Source of the DNA: Akkermansiaceae bacterium UBA5689
GTDB taxonomy: Bacteria > Verrucomicrobiota > Verrucomicrobiia > Verrucomicrobiales > Akkermansiaceae
Direction: 5' to 3'
DNA length: 36,447 nt
NCBI GenBank assembly: GCA_002420305.1
Contig: DIHT01000012.1
Location: forward strand, 3,464-39,910
Shown here piece by piece: positions 26,004-34,850 of this stretch. Numbering within the stretch: the stretch's first letter is position 1; every line of letters starts with the position of its first letter. The position numbers and the translations under genes are program-made. A model generated the notes under the pieces. The model was not told where the DNA came from. It ran no database searches and was given only the letters and a program-made list of their open reading frames with translations.

Positions 26004-26079
26004 GCGGGGTTAGCTCAGTTGGTAGAGCAACTCGTTTACACCGAGTGGGTCGGCGGTTCGAGTCCGTCACTCCGCACCA
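26004..26079 (+). tRNA. tRNA-Val (anticodon UAC)
   Basis: A complete 76-base cloverleaf with encoded CCA. The acceptor stem pairs GCGGGGT with ACTCCGC (one G-T), the D stem GCTC/GAGC, the anticodon stem ACTCG/CGAGT around loop TTTACAC with anticodon TAC at 26037-26039, and the T stem GGCGG/CCGTC with loop TTCGAGT. It stands alone between two protein genes. No direct repeat of its 3' end was found nearby, so there is no sign that it serves as an integration site here. Confidence 0.96.
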
Positions 26080-26097
26080 TCCGGCCCTCTTTGGCTG

Positions 26098-26117
26098 AGA
26101 AGGCTTGAGAGCCTTCT
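26098..26117 (+). terminator. Perfect hairpin 18 bases after tRNA-Val
   Basis: AGAAGGCT (26098-26105) and AGCCTTCT (26110-26117) pair exactly around TGAG. The position straight after the tRNA suggests a transcription end or a processing barrier. No T-tract follows, so intrinsic termination is not certain. Confidence 0.5.
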
Positions 26118-26259
26118 GGCGGCCAGCAACTCTACCGCATTCCACAATCGGATCTTGCGCTCAGCGCAGATCATCATCAAATCTGGGAGGCTCCCTCGCC
26201 GCTGGGACTGGCAGGCCATGCTTTTTCGGTCCCCGAATCTAAACTACTCCCCTGAAACG

Positions 26260-27675
26260 ATGTCTCTCCGCCAGATGCCACTCCTTCTCCTAGCCGCCAT
26301 TGCGCTGGCCTCAAATGCCGCCGTCGCCGCCAAGCCGAATTTCATCATCATCTTCACCGACGATCAGGGCTACGGAGACCTGAGCTGCTTCGGCTCTACC
26401 ACGATCAAGACCCCCAATATCGATCGAATCGCCAAGGAGGGCCGGAAGTTCACCAGCTTCATGGTTGCCTCGCCGGTATGCACCCCCTCCCGGGCTGCTC
26501 TCCTGACAGGGTGCTATCCCAAGCGGGTGGGAATGCACCAGCACGTGCTCTTCCCTTCCTCCCGGAAAGGCCTGAACCCGGAAGAGCATACCATCGCCGA
26601 TCACCTCAAGGCCCAGGATTATGCCACCGCCTGCTTCGGCAAGTGGCATCTTGGCCATCAGCGGGAAGTGCTTCCAACCTCCAACGGCTTCGATACCTAC
26701 TTTGGCATTCCCTACTCCAACGACATGAACCATCCCGACAACAAGGGAAAGCCCCGTGGAGGCTGGCAGGGCATGGACCTTCTATGGGACGACCCAAAGT
26801 CTACCCTGACCAAGTGGAAGACTCCGCTTTTCGAGGATGAAAAGATTGTCGAGTTGCCGGTCGACCAGCGCACCATCACGCGTCGGTGCACCCAGAAGGC
26901 CATAGACTTCGTGCAAGCCAACAAAGAGAATCCTTTCTTTGTCTATCTACCCCACTCCATGCCTCACATTCCACTCTACGTTCCAGACGACGTGCGCGAC
27001 CCAGACCCCAAGAACGCCTATATCAATACTATCGAGCATATCGATACCGAGGTCGGGCGCCTGCTGGACACCCTCGACAAGTTGAAGCTGACCAAGAAGA
27101 CCTACGTGATCTACACCACAGACAATGGTCCATGGCTGCCCTTCCGGCATCATGGCGGTTCCGCAGGGCCTCTCAGGGACGGGAAGGGCTCGACCTTCGA
27201 AGGTGGTCAGCGAGTCCCCTGTGTTATGCGGGGGCCAGGCATTCCTGCTGGAACGGTCTGTTCGGAGTTGACCGGCACGATTGATATTCTGCCGACCATT
27301 GCCGCCATTACCGGAGCCGCCCTGCCTGCAGGAAAGAAAATCGACGGGCTGGATGTCTCCGACCTCTGGATGAACAAGGCTAAGAAATCTCCCCGCTATG
27401 AATTCCTTCATTACACTTCAAGGGGGGAGCTCCAGGGAATCCGGCAGGGGAAGTGGAAACTCCTCGTAAAAGGCCCGGGAGGCCGCAGGGGCCAAGGCAA
27501 AAACGGCTCCAAGAATGCAGGCCAGATATTCCTCTTTGACTTGGAGCAGGACATGGGGGAGCAAAATAACCTGGCCAGCCAGAACTCAGAAATTGTTGAG
27601 GGCCTTAAAAAGCGGATGGCCGCTCTAGACAAGGAGATTGCTTCTAGCGCCCGTGCCCCTTGGACAGAGGACTGA
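26260..27675 (+). CDS. Secreted arylsulfatase
   Basis: A 471-residue sulfatase with signal peptide (~1-24). The modification site is CTPSR with C74 as the residue converted to formylglycine, followed by AALLTG. D34 and D35 in FTDDQGYGD, and DNGPW with HHGG further on, supply the calcium-binding ligands. The body and the late motif RDGKGSTFEGGQRVP match the arylsulfatase A subfamily (S1). It hydrolyses sulfate esters, plausibly of marine polysaccharides, outside the inner membrane. ATG at 26260 gives the signal peptide; longer in-frame starts (26155, 26218) would not. It needs a formylglycine-generating enzyme, and the FGE-like protein in this window lacks the catalytic cysteines, so the maturase must be elsewhere. 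It heads the set that includes the copper-protein gene 147 bases downstream. Confidence 0.92.
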   Translation: MSLRQMPLLLLAAIALASNAAVAAKPNFIIIFTDDQGYGDLSCFGSTTIKTPNIDRIAKEGRKFTSFMVASPVCTPSRAALLTGCYPKRVGMHQHVLFPSSRKGLNPEEHTIADHLKAQDYATACFGKWHLGHQREVLPTSNGFDTYFGIPYSNDMNHPDNKGKPRGGWQGMDLLWDDPKSTLTKWKTPLFEDEKIVELPVDQRTITRRCTQKAIDFVQANKENPFFVYLPHSMPHIPLYVPDDVRDPDPKNAYINTIEHIDTEVGRLLDTLDKLKLTKKTYVIYTTDNGPWLPFRHHGGSAGPLRDGKGSTFEGGQRVPCVMRGPGIPAGTVCSELTGTIDILPTIAAITGAALPAGKKIDGLDVSDLWMNKAKKSPRYEFLHYTSRGELQGIRQGKWKLLVKGPGGRRGQGKNGSKNAGQIFLFDLEQDMGEQNNLASQNSEIVEGLKKRMAALDKEIASSARAPWTED

Positions 27676-27822
27676 CCCCACCCTCGCAGAATTTACTCTG
27701 ACTTTCTTGCCAGATCCTCTCCGAGCCTCCGTAATACTCCACCGCCGAGCGTGTCAGATCATTTCCCAGCGGCTCTTCACTTTCCGCACCCAATAACCGA
27801 AATCTCAAAAACACCGCATCCA

Positions 27823-29403
27823 ATGAAATCCAGGCTTCTTACATTTGCGGCGCTTTGTGGCGCCACTCTCTCCCTTCACGCGCAGGCGCCGCCAAAGGGC
27901 TTTGAAAAGGTTGATCAGGAGATCACCATTTCGACGCTGCAGGCGGCGATGAAGTATGATGTCCGCTCGTTCAGCGTAAAACCAAACGCAAAGGTGAAGC
28001 TCACCTTCAAGAACCCGGACGACCTCCCTCATAATCTCATCCTGTGCACCCCCGGAAAGTCGAAAGGTGGCGACAAGGGAAAAGAGGTCATCGATGCCGT
28101 GCTCAAACTTGGGGAAAAAGGAGTCGAGCAGAACTGGGAGCCCAAGGGGCACCCCCGAATTCTCCATAGCACTGGTATGGTTCAGCCCAAGAAAGAATCC
28201 GTAATCTGGTTCAGGGCGCCAAAGAAAGAGGGGAACTATCCCTACATTTGCACGTTCCCGGGCCACTTCGAGCTGATGAACGGAATGATGGCAGTCTCCA
28301 AGCGAGCCAACCCGGTGACCAACCTGACTTACAAGTTCTATCACGGCAAGTGGGACAAGCTTCCCGACTTCTCCAAGATGGAACCAAAAAAGACCGGAAC
28401 TCTGGCCAGCGGCCTTTTTGAGCTCAGCCCAAAAGACAGGGACAACGAGTTCGGCTTCGTCTTCACGGGGGACATTGAGTGTCCAAAAGACGGGATCTAC
28501 ACCTTCACGGTTACCTCAGACGATGGCTCCAGCCTCTATATCGACGACACTAGAGTGGTGAACAACGACGGGGTGCACGCCACCCAAGCCACCAAGGGGC
28601 AGGTTCGCCTCAAGGCCGGGAAGAGAAAAATTGAGGTCCGCTACTTCGAGGCGAGTGGAGAGCAAGGCCTTTTCGTGGAGTGGTCAGGGCCGGGAGTGAA
28701 GAAGCAGCCTCTGTCCCCGGGCTCGGGCTCCTCCGGAGGCAGCGGCCCAAGCGGAATGCTCATCGCCGCGGCGGACGGTGAGGCCGCCATCTATCGTAAC
28801 TTTATCTCTGACGCCGGACCGCGAGCCATCGGGGTTGGCTACTCCGAGGGCGTGAACCTAACCTTCGACGCCAACAACATGCGCTTCGCCCAGATCTGGC
28901 AGGGAGACTTCATGGACGGCGCCCGCCACTGGAACGGCCGGGGACAGGGTTTCCAGCCCCCCGCTGGCGACGCGGTAATCAAACTGCCCGCCGGGGCCGC
29001 ATTTGCCTCCCTGGAGTCAGCTGGCGCAGCCTGGCCGAAAGCAGAGACGCGCTCCTCTGCATTCCGTTTCCGCGGTTACCAGTTGAACAAAAAGCAGCAG
29101 CCTAGATTCCACTATGAGATGGGCGGAGTCTCCATCGAGGATACCCCTGTTCCGGTGGCCGGAGGGGAATATGGCCACCTCACTCGCTCTCTGCAGCTTT
29201 CGGCCAAGACTGCCCCAGCCAACCTCTATTTTCGGGCCGCCTCAGGAAATATCACCGTTGCTCCCGGTGGATTTATCGTTAATGGCGATCTCATGATTTC
29301 CACGAAAAGCAAGGCCTCCATCGAGGCCAACGAGCTGCGGCTTCCCGTTGAGTTCAAGAACGGCTCCGCAAAAATCGAGCTGACCTACAAGTGGGCCCAG
29401 TAA
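27823..29403 (+). CDS. Azurin-like cupredoxin-PA14 protein with C-terminal domain of the sorbosone-dehydrogenase group
   Basis: A 526-residue secreted protein (signal peptide ~1-20) in three parts. Residues ~28-160 are a type 1 copper domain with ligands H70 (DLPHN), C143, H148 and M152 in CTFPGHFELM, a spacing identical to azurin. Residues ~170-300 are a PA14 domain (YTFTVTSDDGSSLYIDD, KIEVRYFEASGEQGLFVEW), a carbohydrate-binding fold. After a Gly/Ser linker (~302-313), residues ~315-526 resemble the region that in related PVC-group proteins is attached to propeller dehydrogenases (AIGVGYSEGVNLTFDA, RFAQIWQGDFMDGARHW). The next gene, 41 bases away, encodes just such a propeller. This suggests an extracytoplasmic electron-transfer pair. 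ATG at 27823 gives the signal peptide. Confidence 0.85.
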   Translation: MKSRLLTFAALCGATLSLHAQAPPKGFEKVDQEITISTLQAAMKYDVRSFSVKPNAKVKLTFKNPDDLPHNLILCTPGKSKGGDKGKEVIDAVLKLGEKGVEQNWEPKGHPRILHSTGMVQPKKESVIWFRAPKKEGNYPYICTFPGHFELMNGMMAVSKRANPVTNLTYKFYHGKWDKLPDFSKMEPKKTGTLASGLFELSPKDRDNEFGFVFTGDIECPKDGIYTFTVTSDDGSSLYIDDTRVVNNDGVHATQATKGQVRLKAGKRKIEVRYFEASGEQGLFVEWSGPGVKKQPLSPGSGSSGGSGPSGMLIAAADGEAAIYRNFISDAGPRAIGVGYSEGVNLTFDANNMRFAQIWQGDFMDGARHWNGRGQGFQPPAGDAVIKLPAGAAFASLESAGAAWPKAETRSSAFRFRGYQLNKKQQPRFHYEMGGVSIEDTPVPVAGGEYGHLTRSLQLSAKTAPANLYFRAASGNITVAPGGFIVNGDLMISTKSKASIEANELRLPVEFKNGSAKIELTYKWAQ

Positions 29404-29444
29404 GTAGCCGCCTCGGAAACAACCTTACAAACGAAACAATTTTT

Positions 29445-30929
29445 ATGAAAACACCACCCGCCTTATTCAAGTTCAGCGTCACCCGCGCCTGCGTCTTCTC
29501 CATGCTGGCCACGGCAACCCTCTCCGCTGCAGCACCCTCGATGGAAGACTTCTACCAGCGCGAGGAGATTCCTCTGCCAGAGGGAGAAGTGATGGAGGGA
29601 GCCTCCATTGCCATTATCGACGATAAGCGCGTCGCGCTGGCAACTCGCCGCGGTGACGTCTGGATCTGCGATGGCGCCTTCGACGAAGACCTGAGCAAGG
29701 TAACCTGGAGCAAATTTGCCAGCGGGCTGCACGAGCCTCTCGGGATGTCCCACAAGGACGGCTGGTTCACCTTCACCCAGCGCCCCGATGTCTCGCAGAT
29801 GCGGGACAGCGACGGCGATGGTCGAGCCGACCAGTTTGTCACCGTCGCCGCTCCTTGGGGCATTAACGGAGACTACCACGAATACGCCTTCGGCACTCCC
29901 CCCGACAAGGATGGCAATGTCTGGGTGGTCCTCTGCTTAACCGGCTCATTTAATGCCAACTCCCCATGGCGAGGCTGGTGTTTCCGCATCACCCCGGACG
30001 GTAAGTCCATTCCTACCTGTTCGGGAATTCGCTCCCCGGGAGGAATCGGATTCAATATGGAGGGAGATGTCTTCTACTGTGACAATCAGGGCACTTGGAA
30101 TGGCTCCTCCTCGCTGAAGCACCTCAAGCCAGGCGGGTTCGTGGGAAATCCAAACGGCAACAAATTCTGGGAGCAAGCACCCAACATGGGGCCCAAGCCC
30201 GCAGATCCCAAGAGTGGGTCCCGCATCGAAACAGAGCGCAAGCGCATTCCCCAGCTGGTTCCAACCGCCGTCTGGCTTCCTCACGGCAAGCTCGGACAGT
30301 CCCCCACCGGAATCATCCCCGACCATACCAAAGGAGCCTTCGGCCCCTTTGCCGGTCAGGTTCTTGTGGGCGAGCAGACCCACTCTCAGGTGCAGAGGGT
30401 CTTTCTTGAGAAAATCAATGGCGTCTACCAGGGAGCCGCATTTCCTTTTCTCGGTGGCTACCGCTCCGGCATCGTTCCTCTCAAGCTCGCGGACGACGGG
30501 TCCCTCTTTGTGGGAACCACAAACCGAGGCTGGGGCGCGCGGGGCGGACTCCCGTTTAGCTTCGAGCGCACGCGTTGGAACGGCAAGGTCCCCTTTGAGA
30601 TCCACGAGATGAGGATCACCAAAGATGGATTCGAGCTGACCTTCACGGGGGAAATCGACCCTAAGACCGCCGGCGACAAGGCCAGTTACTCGATGAACTC
30701 ATGGACCTATGTCTACCAGAGCGGCTATGGCAGCCCCGAGGTGGACAAAACCGCCCAGAGGATTGAGTCTGTTACCGTAGGGGCCGACAAGAAGTCCGTG
30801 CGCCTAAAGGTGACCAACCGGCAGGCCGGGCATTGCCATCATCTCAAGTCCGCGGGAGTTCGCAGTAAGTCCGGAGGCGAGCTCTGGCACCAGAACGCCT
30901 ACTACACCATTAACGAGTTTCCCAAGTAA
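29445..30929 (+). CDS. Secreted beta-propeller protein, sorbosone/PQQ-dehydrogenase-like
   Basis: A 494-residue protein with a signal peptide (~1-29). Strand repeats with G-rich turns (ALATRRGDVWICDG, KFASGLHEPLGM, then CLTGSFNANSPWRGWCFRITPDG, GIRSPGGIGF) give the outline of a six-bladed propeller related to soluble PQQ-dependent sugar dehydrogenases. DSDGDGRAD (~124-132) is a calcium-binding loop of dockerin/EF-hand type often seen in this group. The C-terminal ~90 residues (FEIHEMRITKDGFELTFTG, TNRQAGHCHHL) form a separate beta domain. No cytochrome c motif is present, unlike many fused relatives, which fits with electron transfer to the neighbouring azurin-like protein. Cofactor and substrate are not known. 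ATG at 29445 was chosen to keep the signal peptide at the front. Confidence 0.83.
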   Translation: MKTPPALFKFSVTRACVFSMLATATLSAAAPSMEDFYQREEIPLPEGEVMEGASIAIIDDKRVALATRRGDVWICDGAFDEDLSKVTWSKFASGLHEPLGMSHKDGWFTFTQRPDVSQMRDSDGDGRADQFVTVAAPWGINGDYHEYAFGTPPDKDGNVWVVLCLTGSFNANSPWRGWCFRITPDGKSIPTCSGIRSPGGIGFNMEGDVFYCDNQGTWNGSSSLKHLKPGGFVGNPNGNKFWEQAPNMGPKPADPKSGSRIETERKRIPQLVPTAVWLPHGKLGQSPTGIIPDHTKGAFGPFAGQVLVGEQTHSQVQRVFLEKINGVYQGAAFPFLGGYRSGIVPLKLADDGSLFVGTTNRGWGARGGLPFSFERTRWNGKVPFEIHEMRITKDGFELTFTGEIDPKTAGDKASYSMNSWTYVYQSGYGSPEVDKTAQRIESVTVGADKKSVRLKVTNRQAGHCHHLKSAGVRSKSGGELWHQNAYYTINEFPK

Positions 30930-30943
30930 GCCGTAGTTGAGAG

Positions 30944-31546
30944 ATGGAATTAGACCTCAGCACCCTTCGGCCTGCCGAATGCTATAAGGTGCTGGCGAGC
31001 CTTATTACGCCTCGCCCGATTGCGTGGATCACAACTGTGAATCAGGAGGGTGCGGTAAATGCCGCGCCCTTTTCTTTTTTTAACTGTTTTGGCTCCAACC
31101 CCCCGATCGTTGCCTTCGCCCCCGGGAACAAAGAGCCCGGCATCCCCAAGGATACCGCTCGGAACATCCGGAATAACAGAGAGTTTGTCGTCAACATTGC
31201 CGACGAAGCGCTTGCCGATAAAATGGTCGCGACCGCCGCCAGCCTTCCCCATGGAGAATCTGAACTCGCGATCACGGGTCTGACAGCCGCAAAATCGGTA
31301 TCTGTAATGGCGCCTCGCATTGCAGAAGCGCCTGTCTCATTTGAGTGCCGGGAGTGGGCCACTCTTGAAATCGGCTCCAACCGTATGGTTGTCGGAACTG
31401 TCCACTACGCGCACATCCGCGACGGAATTCTTGACCCCGACACCCTGCATCTCCAGACAGAGATGTTTCTTCCAGTTGGCCGGATGGCCGCTCCAGACTG
31501 GTATTGCCGGACCAGTAATCAATACGAAATCAAGAGGCCCGAATAG
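30944..31546 (+). CDS. Flavin reductase-like FMN-binding split-barrel protein
   Basis: A 200-residue soluble protein of the flavin reductase domain family. The front half shows the pattern YKVLASLITPRPIAWIT, then AAPFSFFNCFGSNPPIVAF, with the FMN-contacting N-A-A-P-F-S segment, and RNIRNNREFVVNI. The remaining length is normal for members that bind FMN and reduce it or act as iron or other oxidoreductases. It starts 14 bases after the propeller gene, so it is co-transcribed with it, although it lacks a signal peptide and must act in the cytoplasm. The ABC transporter gene follows after 37 bases. Confidence 0.85.
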   Translation: MELDLSTLRPAECYKVLASLITPRPIAWITTVNQEGAVNAAPFSFFNCFGSNPPIVAFAPGNKEPGIPKDTARNIRNNREFVVNIADEALADKMVATAASLPHGESELAITGLTAAKSVSVMAPRIAEAPVSFECREWATLEIGSNRMVVGTVHYAHIRDGILDPDTLHLQTEMFLPVGRMAAPDWYCRTSNQYEIKRPE

Positions 31547-31583
31547 GAGCTTTCATTTCACTTTCCTACCACCGCGTTTCACC

Positions 31584-32327
31584 ATGTCCGAAGAACAAGA
31601 GCCCTTTATTGAAGTGCGGGATCTTCATCAACGCTTCGGAAGGCAGCACGTGCTGCGGGGGGTCAACTTGCAGGTCTACCAGGGAGAAACTCTCTGCCTT
31701 CTTGGTGGATCGGGAGGAGGGAAGAGCGTTCTGGTCAAGCACCTCTGTGGCCTCATGCGCCCGTGGAAGGGCTCTGTTCTTATCGAGGGGGAAGACATTA
31801 CCGACCTGCCTGAGCGAGCGCTCGGGCCTGTGCGCCGGAAGGTCAGCATGATGTTCCAGGGGGGCGCACTCTTTGACTCCCTCTCCGTAGGCCAGAATAT
31901 TGCCTTCCCACTTCGCGAAGCCGGGCTACGCGACCGAAAGGAAATTGACCGCCGTGTCGGCCGGGCATTGGAAATTGTGCATATGCCCGGACAGGAAAAG
32001 AAAATGCCTGCAGACCTCTCGGGAGGAATGCGTAAGCGCGTGGCCCTTGCTCGAGCGGTGGTGGAAAAGCCGGTGTGCGTCCTTTATGACGAGCCGCACG
32101 CCGGGCTAGACCCAATCACTTCTAACTCTATTGACCATCTCATCAAGGATCTCCAAGCAGACCACAATATCACAAATATTGTAATCACCCACGAGCTCCG
32201 CAGTGTGTTTAGAATTGCCGATCGCGTCGCTTTCATGAAAGAAGGCATCATTTCGTGGCACGGAACCGCAGAGGAGCTGCAGGCCTCCAAAGACCCGGAA
32301 ATCGTCGATTTTGTGCGAGGAACGTAA
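31584..32327 (+). CDS. mlaF: ABC transporter ATPase, MlaF family
   Basis: A 247-residue ATPase of the MlaF/Ttg2A group that powers phospholipid movement between the membranes. Walker A is GGSGGGKS (41-48), the signature is LSGGM (145-149), Walker B ends in LYDEP with D169/E170, and the switch histidine is H203. The D-loop neighbourhood reads DEPHAGLDP, with His where most relatives have Thr. The MCE protein gene follows after 72 bases. The usual permease (MlaE) gene is absent on both sides. ATG at 31584 was chosen over a longer in-frame opening that would overlap the flavin reductase gene. Confidence 0.9.
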   Translation: MSEEQEPFIEVRDLHQRFGRQHVLRGVNLQVYQGETLCLLGGSGGGKSVLVKHLCGLMRPWKGSVLIEGEDITDLPERALGPVRRKVSMMFQGGALFDSLSVGQNIAFPLREAGLRDRKEIDRRVGRALEIVHMPGQEKKMPADLSGGMRKRVALARAVVEKPVCVLYDEPHAGLDPITSNSIDHLIKDLQADHNITNIVITHELRSVFRIADRVAFMKEGIISWHGTAEELQASKDPEIVDFVRGT

Positions 32328-32399
32328 TCAAAATGGGGGACCGAAGAACAGGACGCTCCCTGCATTGACACCAGAGGTTAGGCAGAGGATCATAGAGGT

Positions 32400-33434
32400 A
32401 TGGCTAACTCCCCAAAGCGAATCGAAACCCTCGTCGGGTTTTTCCTTTTCGTGGGGCTGGCACTGCTCGGCGTGCTTATCATGCAATTTGGACGCTTCGC
32501 GGATCGATTCCGGGGAGTCTACACGATTACCGCCACCTTCAGCGATGCCTCGGGGCTGATTAAGGGAAGCCAGGTCCGCCTCTCAGGGGCTCAGGTGGGA
32601 CAGGTTGTGGAAGAACCCTCCCTGACCGAAGAGGGCAAAATCGTGGTCGACATGGTGATTCGAAAGAGCACCCCGAAAATTGACCGCAATGCCGTCTTTC
32701 AAATCACTTCCCTCAGTATTCTCGGGGACAAGGCAATCACGATCTCTCCTCCTGCGACGTCGGAGCTCAAATCAGGAAGGTATATTCAGGATGGAGATTT
32801 CATCGTCGGAGCAGAAGCCGGAGGGCTTGATGCGCTCCAGACAGATGCTGAGCAGATTGCTTCAGACGCTGTAGCTCTCATCTCGCGCGGTAAAACAACC
32901 CTCTCCAAAGTCGATAGTGCCCTCGACGACCTTCGCGCCGTATCGGGGCAACTCGCCGAGAGTCTTGAACGGATCAACTCAGGTTTAATCACTGAGGATA
33001 ATATCGCCAAATTCAGCCGCTCCCTTGAGAATCTGGACGGGGCAACAGATGCAATCAAGGAGGCCAGTGTGGAAATTAAACCTCTTATCGCCGGCGCCCA
33101 GGACGCCGTCGCCAGTTTTGGCAACGCGGCAAAGGCCGCAGAGGGCACTTTCAACCAGGCCTCTTCTGAAATTAGCAAACTCGGTCCGACGCTCAGCAAA
33201 GTTCCTGAGGCGGTTGACTCGATATCAGAGGTCGCCAGCGAGGCCCGGGGCGCCCTCAACAGTGTTACCGGGAGCGAAGGACTGCTCGGTTCGCTCGCCT
33301 ATGACCGCGACATGAAGGGAGACGCCAAGACCTTCATGCGCAACCTCCGTCATTACGGAATCCTCAGATACAAGGATGACGAAACTCCGGAGGCGAGTGA
33401 CCCCCGCAATCGTTTCCGCGGCCGCCGCCGCTAG
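32400..33434 (+). CDS. mlaD: MlaD family (MCE domain) lipid-transport protein
   Basis: A 344-residue protein with one N-terminal membrane segment (~12-30, GFFLFVGLALLGVLIMQFG), an MCE domain (~38-120: YTITATFSDASGLIKGSQVRL, QVGQV, then ITSLSILGDKAITISPP), and a long helical tail (~140-310: coiled-coil-like, rich in Ala, Ser and Glu) ending in a basic segment. MCE proteins form hexameric tunnels in the periplasm that pass lipids to the ATPase-permease complex; a long tail suggests a needle-like extension towards the outer membrane. Its TAG overlaps the stop of the convergent pabB gene inside CTAG at 33431-33434. Confidence 0.9.
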   Translation: MANSPKRIETLVGFFLFVGLALLGVLIMQFGRFADRFRGVYTITATFSDASGLIKGSQVRLSGAQVGQVVEEPSLTEEGKIVVDMVIRKSTPKIDRNAVFQITSLSILGDKAITISPPATSELKSGRYIQDGDFIVGAEAGGLDALQTDAEQIASDAVALISRGKTTLSKVDSALDDLRAVSGQLAESLERINSGLITEDNIAKFSRSLENLDGATDAIKEASVEIKPLIAGAQDAVASFGNAAKAAEGTFNQASSEISKLGPTLSKVPEAVDSISEVASEARGALNSVTGSEGLLGSLAYDRDMKGDAKTFMRNLRHYGILRYKDDETPEASDPRNRFRGRRR

Positions 33435-34753
33435 CCCCTGCCCCCTGCAGGTTGGGTCCAGGTCTCCCCGAGAGCCAGGCGAATTCCTTCCGCCTTCTGA
33501 AGCGTCTCCTGAAATTCCATCTCAGGGTCGGAATCCGCCACAATGCCTGCGCCAACTCCGAAAGACAATCGGGAGCCTCTTCGTTCAAGGGTTCGAATCG
33601 CTATATTGAACTGACTTTCCCCATTAAACCCAAGATAGCCAATTGCCCCTGTATAGAGCCCCCGGGGCACGGTTTCGAGTTCCTCGATGACTTCCATCGC
33701 CCTTCTCTTGGGTGCACCCGTAATGCTGCCCCCGGGGTAGCAGGCCTGCAGGGCATCCAGCTGGTCCGCCTCCCCTCGGAGTTGGCCCGTCACGGTCGAA
33801 ACCAGGTGATGCACCTGCTCGAGGCGCTCATGCTTGAGCATTTCGGTAACCGCAATTGTCCCAAACTCACAGACACGGCCCAAGTCGTTACGCTCAAGAT
33901 CAGTGATCATGACGAGCTCCGCTATCTCCTTCTCGCAAGTCTGAAGTTCAAAGGCAGATCTGCTATCCAGCTCAGGATCTGCAAACCGGGGACGAGTTCC
34001 CTTGATAGGCCGGGTTTCAATTGCTCGCCCGTGCATGCTCAAGAAGGTCTCAGGAGAAGAGGAGAGAATCTCATGGTCTCCGCAGGCCATATAGGCAGCC
34101 ATAGGCGCCGGCGAGACGCTTCGCAATCGGTCATAAAGTGGAAAAAGAGACTCCGCTTTAGGGAAGTCCGCGCTGAACTGCTGAGACAGGTTCACCTGAT
34201 AAATGTCGCCACTGGTAATATAGTCCTGCGCACGGCACACCCGCTCCACGAACTGTTCTCTGCTCAAATTGCTGCGCCAGGGCCCTGCAATTTCCAGTAA
34301 GGGCAGAGGGGTGCATTCTAAATGCTCACGGAGAGAGCCGACTTCGAACCACTCCTGGGTGGCATGATTGTAAACGAGTAGATCGTCGTAGAACCCAAAG
34401 TGGAATTCTCCCTCGTATCCAATCCACCCGCAAGCCGCCCCGAGAGGGAATCCGCAATCTGGTCTTCTCACCATGCGCTCTTGGAGCTGCTTCCTGAGTT
34501 CGGTAACGTCTTCGATCCTTCCTTCCAGCTCCCCGGTGGGACAGGCCGCGATGATAGATAATGCCTGAGATCGGGATAGGTTTCCCGAGCTATCGAAAAA
34601 GGCCAAACCTGGCAAATGACGGAGCCCCGCTGCAGCCTCGGCCGGGGTAAGGCCGAGATCAACCGAGCGAAATTCCGGCGCTGGTAGAAGACTGAGTGCC
34701 ACGCTGCTGATTGATACTGCGGATCTGGGTGGCTTGCAAACCTCTCCATGCAA
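33431..34753 (-). CDS. pabB: Aminodeoxychorismate synthase component I
   Basis: A 440-residue chorismate-using enzyme that makes 4-amino-4-deoxychorismate for folate with a glutaminase partner. K251 in TRPIKGTRPR is the lysine that separates PabB from anthranilate synthase (which has Ala there). GGSITGAPKRRAMEVIEELE-type motif (around 360-380), SSSPETFL and the late GAGIVADSDPEMEFQET complete the active site. The start is uncertain: TTG at 34753 has GAGAGG eleven bases upstream; a GTG near 34705 is an alternative. No pabA or pabC is adjacent. Confidence 0.9.
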   Translation of the reverse strand: MHGEVCKPPRSAVSISSVALSLLPAPEFRSVDLGLTPAEAAAGLRHLPGLAFFDSSGNLSRSQALSIIAACPTGELEGRIEDVTELRKQLQERMVRRPDCGFPLGAACGWIGYEGEFHFGFYDDLLVYNHATQEWFEVGSLREHLECTPLPLLEIAGPWRSNLSREQFVERVCRAQDYITSGDIYQVNLSQQFSADFPKAESLFPLYDRLRSVSPAPMAAYMACGDHEILSSSPETFLSMHGRAIETRPIKGTRPRFADPELDSRSAFELQTCEKEIAELVMITDLERNDLGRVCEFGTIAVTEMLKHERLEQVHHLVSTVTGQLRGEADQLDALQACYPGGSITGAPKRRAMEVIEELETVPRGLYTGAIGYLGFNGESQFNIAIRTLERRGSRLSFGVGAGIVADSDPEMEFQETLQKAEGIRLALGETWTQPAGGRG

Positions 34754-34850
34754 AGGTCTGGGTCCCTCTCAACCCCTGCAGCAGCCCCTTCCTGGACTTG
34801 ACCATGCGCTGGGCTGGGGTCATTGACTCCCACGATGCTCAGCGATATGA

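Noticed and set aside
26004..26200. tRNA-Val as an integration site of a mobile element
   Set aside because: No integrase, no direct repeat of the tRNA 3' end and no change in gene type across the site were seen.
33580..33612. GGTTCGAATC resembling a tRNA T arm
   Set aside because: It lies inside the conserved coding sequence of pabB and no other tRNA arms surround it.
33931..34753. Anthranilate synthase component I instead of PabB
   Set aside because: The motif reads PIKGT with lysine, which is the aminodeoxychorismate synthase form; anthranilate synthases have alanine there.
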